DNA of 49,387 nucleotides from a virus: the IMG/VR virus record IMGVR_UViG_3300034072_002187, positions 1 to 49,387 of that record, one strand, 5' to 3'. The notes beneath the pieces were generated by a model. It ran no database searches and had not been told where the DNA came from. It worked only from the letters and a program-made list of their open reading frames with translations. Shown one piece after another: positions 49,112 through 49,387 of this stretch. The position numbers and the translations under genes were made by a program. The stretch's first letter is position 1, and every line of letters starts with the position of its first letter.

Positions 49112-49387
49112 ATGGGCAAGAACGCACCCCTAAAGCCGAACTGGGTGATGACGCTGGATGGTCTGATCGGCCAAGGTGTGCGGGTGACGGTCAGCTGCAC
49201 GCAATGCAGCAAGCATGACATTGTCGATCTGGAGCGCCTGCGTGAGCGGACCAGCGGATCCTATTCGCTATGGAACAGGCGATGCCGGTGCCGACTGACC
49301 GAGGGCTGCACGGGCTGGAACCGCTTCCGGTACGTCAACGGGATGGCCTGGGCCATGTGGGATGATGAAGGGGCGGCGCGCTGGTGA
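49112..49387 (+). CDS. Cys-rich zinc-ribbon-like protein
   Basis: 91 residues starting MGKNAPLKPNWVMTLDGLIG. Pairs CTQC and RCRC plus a further Cys (LTEGCTGWNRF) suggest a zinc ribbon. The pattern PNWVMTLDGLIGQG... HDIVDLERLRE is seen in small proteins of alphaproteobacterial phages. The TTG at 49076 is an alternative start; the ATG has an AGGA site. The stop is the last base of the window. Confidence 0.7.
   Translation: MGKNAPLKPNWVMTLDGLIGQGVRVTVSCTQCSKHDIVDLERLRERTSGSYSLWNRRCRCRLTEGCTGWNRFRYVNGMAWAMWDDEGAARW

Larger units (their letters stand above)
227..49387. mobile_element. Lambda-type temperate siphophage prophage (right end not in window)
   Basis: The element begins at the truncated tRNA-Thr and contains integrase, CI-like repressor, replication module, a lambda-ordered head and tail module, GTA-like tail tip, and lysis cassette. 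No second copy of the tRNA 3' end appears before 49387, so the right attachment site lies beyond the window. All module boundaries are coherent and no transposase or large broken gene is visible, so the prophage may be intact. That is an inference from gene content only. Confidence 0.93.

Noticed and set aside
1-49387. CRISPR array, insertion sequence or rRNA
   Set aside because: No regularly spaced repeat-spacer series, no transposase motif, and no rRNA-like stretch was seen.

Overview
This window reads as a GC-rich temperate phage genome integrated in an alphaproteobacterial chromosome, most likely a sphingomonad. The host guess is an inference from codon and GC style, DUF2793 and GapR-type genes, and a tail tip resembling gene transfer agents; no 16S or housekeeping locus is present to confirm it. 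The left edge is chromosomal: a small gene (13-222) is followed by the displaced 3' half of a tRNA-Thr(UGU) gene (227-272, minus strand), which marks one attachment junction. The prophage starts there and runs past the right edge; the other junction, expected to carry a complete tRNA-Thr, is not in the window.

Left arm (823-8810, minus strand): one tightly overlapping operon. It runs from three tiny membrane peptides through a DUF5131/Gp37-Gp68-like Cys-motif protein, two ParB-like proteins, a small P-loop protein, a DUF4326 protein, a Cys-rich protein and an MT-A70 adenine methyltransferase to the tyrosine integrase. Almost every junction is an ATGA-type overlap. A regulatory zone (9075-12205) holds a LexA/CI-like repressor, a divergent Cro-like gene and a lipoprotein. 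Five related ~14-bp operator-like palindromes lie in two clusters, one on each side of the repressor block.

Replication arm (12296-19167, plus strand): small coupled genes, a phage-encoded DNA polymerase III beta clamp, a DnaG-like primase, a protein with two tandem GapR/DUF2312 domains, and a D5-type primase/helicase. Directly downstream is a 300-bp stretch of tandem 10-bp repeats (TGACGGACGG), a candidate iteron origin.

Late arm (19196-45445, plus strand): lambda order is preserved, with small and large terminase, W, portal, S49 protease with a nested scaffold start, D, E, FII, Z/U-like, tail tube, and G/GT with a canonical -1 frameshift at A AAA AAC. An outer-membrane beta-barrel moron with its own terminator follows, then the tape measure. 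The tail tip (DUF2460, DUF2163, NlpC/P60, 1073-aa tip protein) is of gene-transfer-agent type, so the phage looks like a lambda-type head and tube joined to a GTA-type tip: a siphovirus. Fibre/appendage genes flank a lysis cassette of endolysin, holin, and Rz with Rz1 fully nested. The right end carries more appendage genes, a D12-class adenine methylase and a Cys-rich protein.

The points most worth following are the tandem GapR protein, the iteron array, the OMP moron, the shared operator system, the paired 63-bp repeats in the tail-tip genes, and the left-arm operon combining ParB-like, DUF5131, DUF4326 and MT-A70 proteins.
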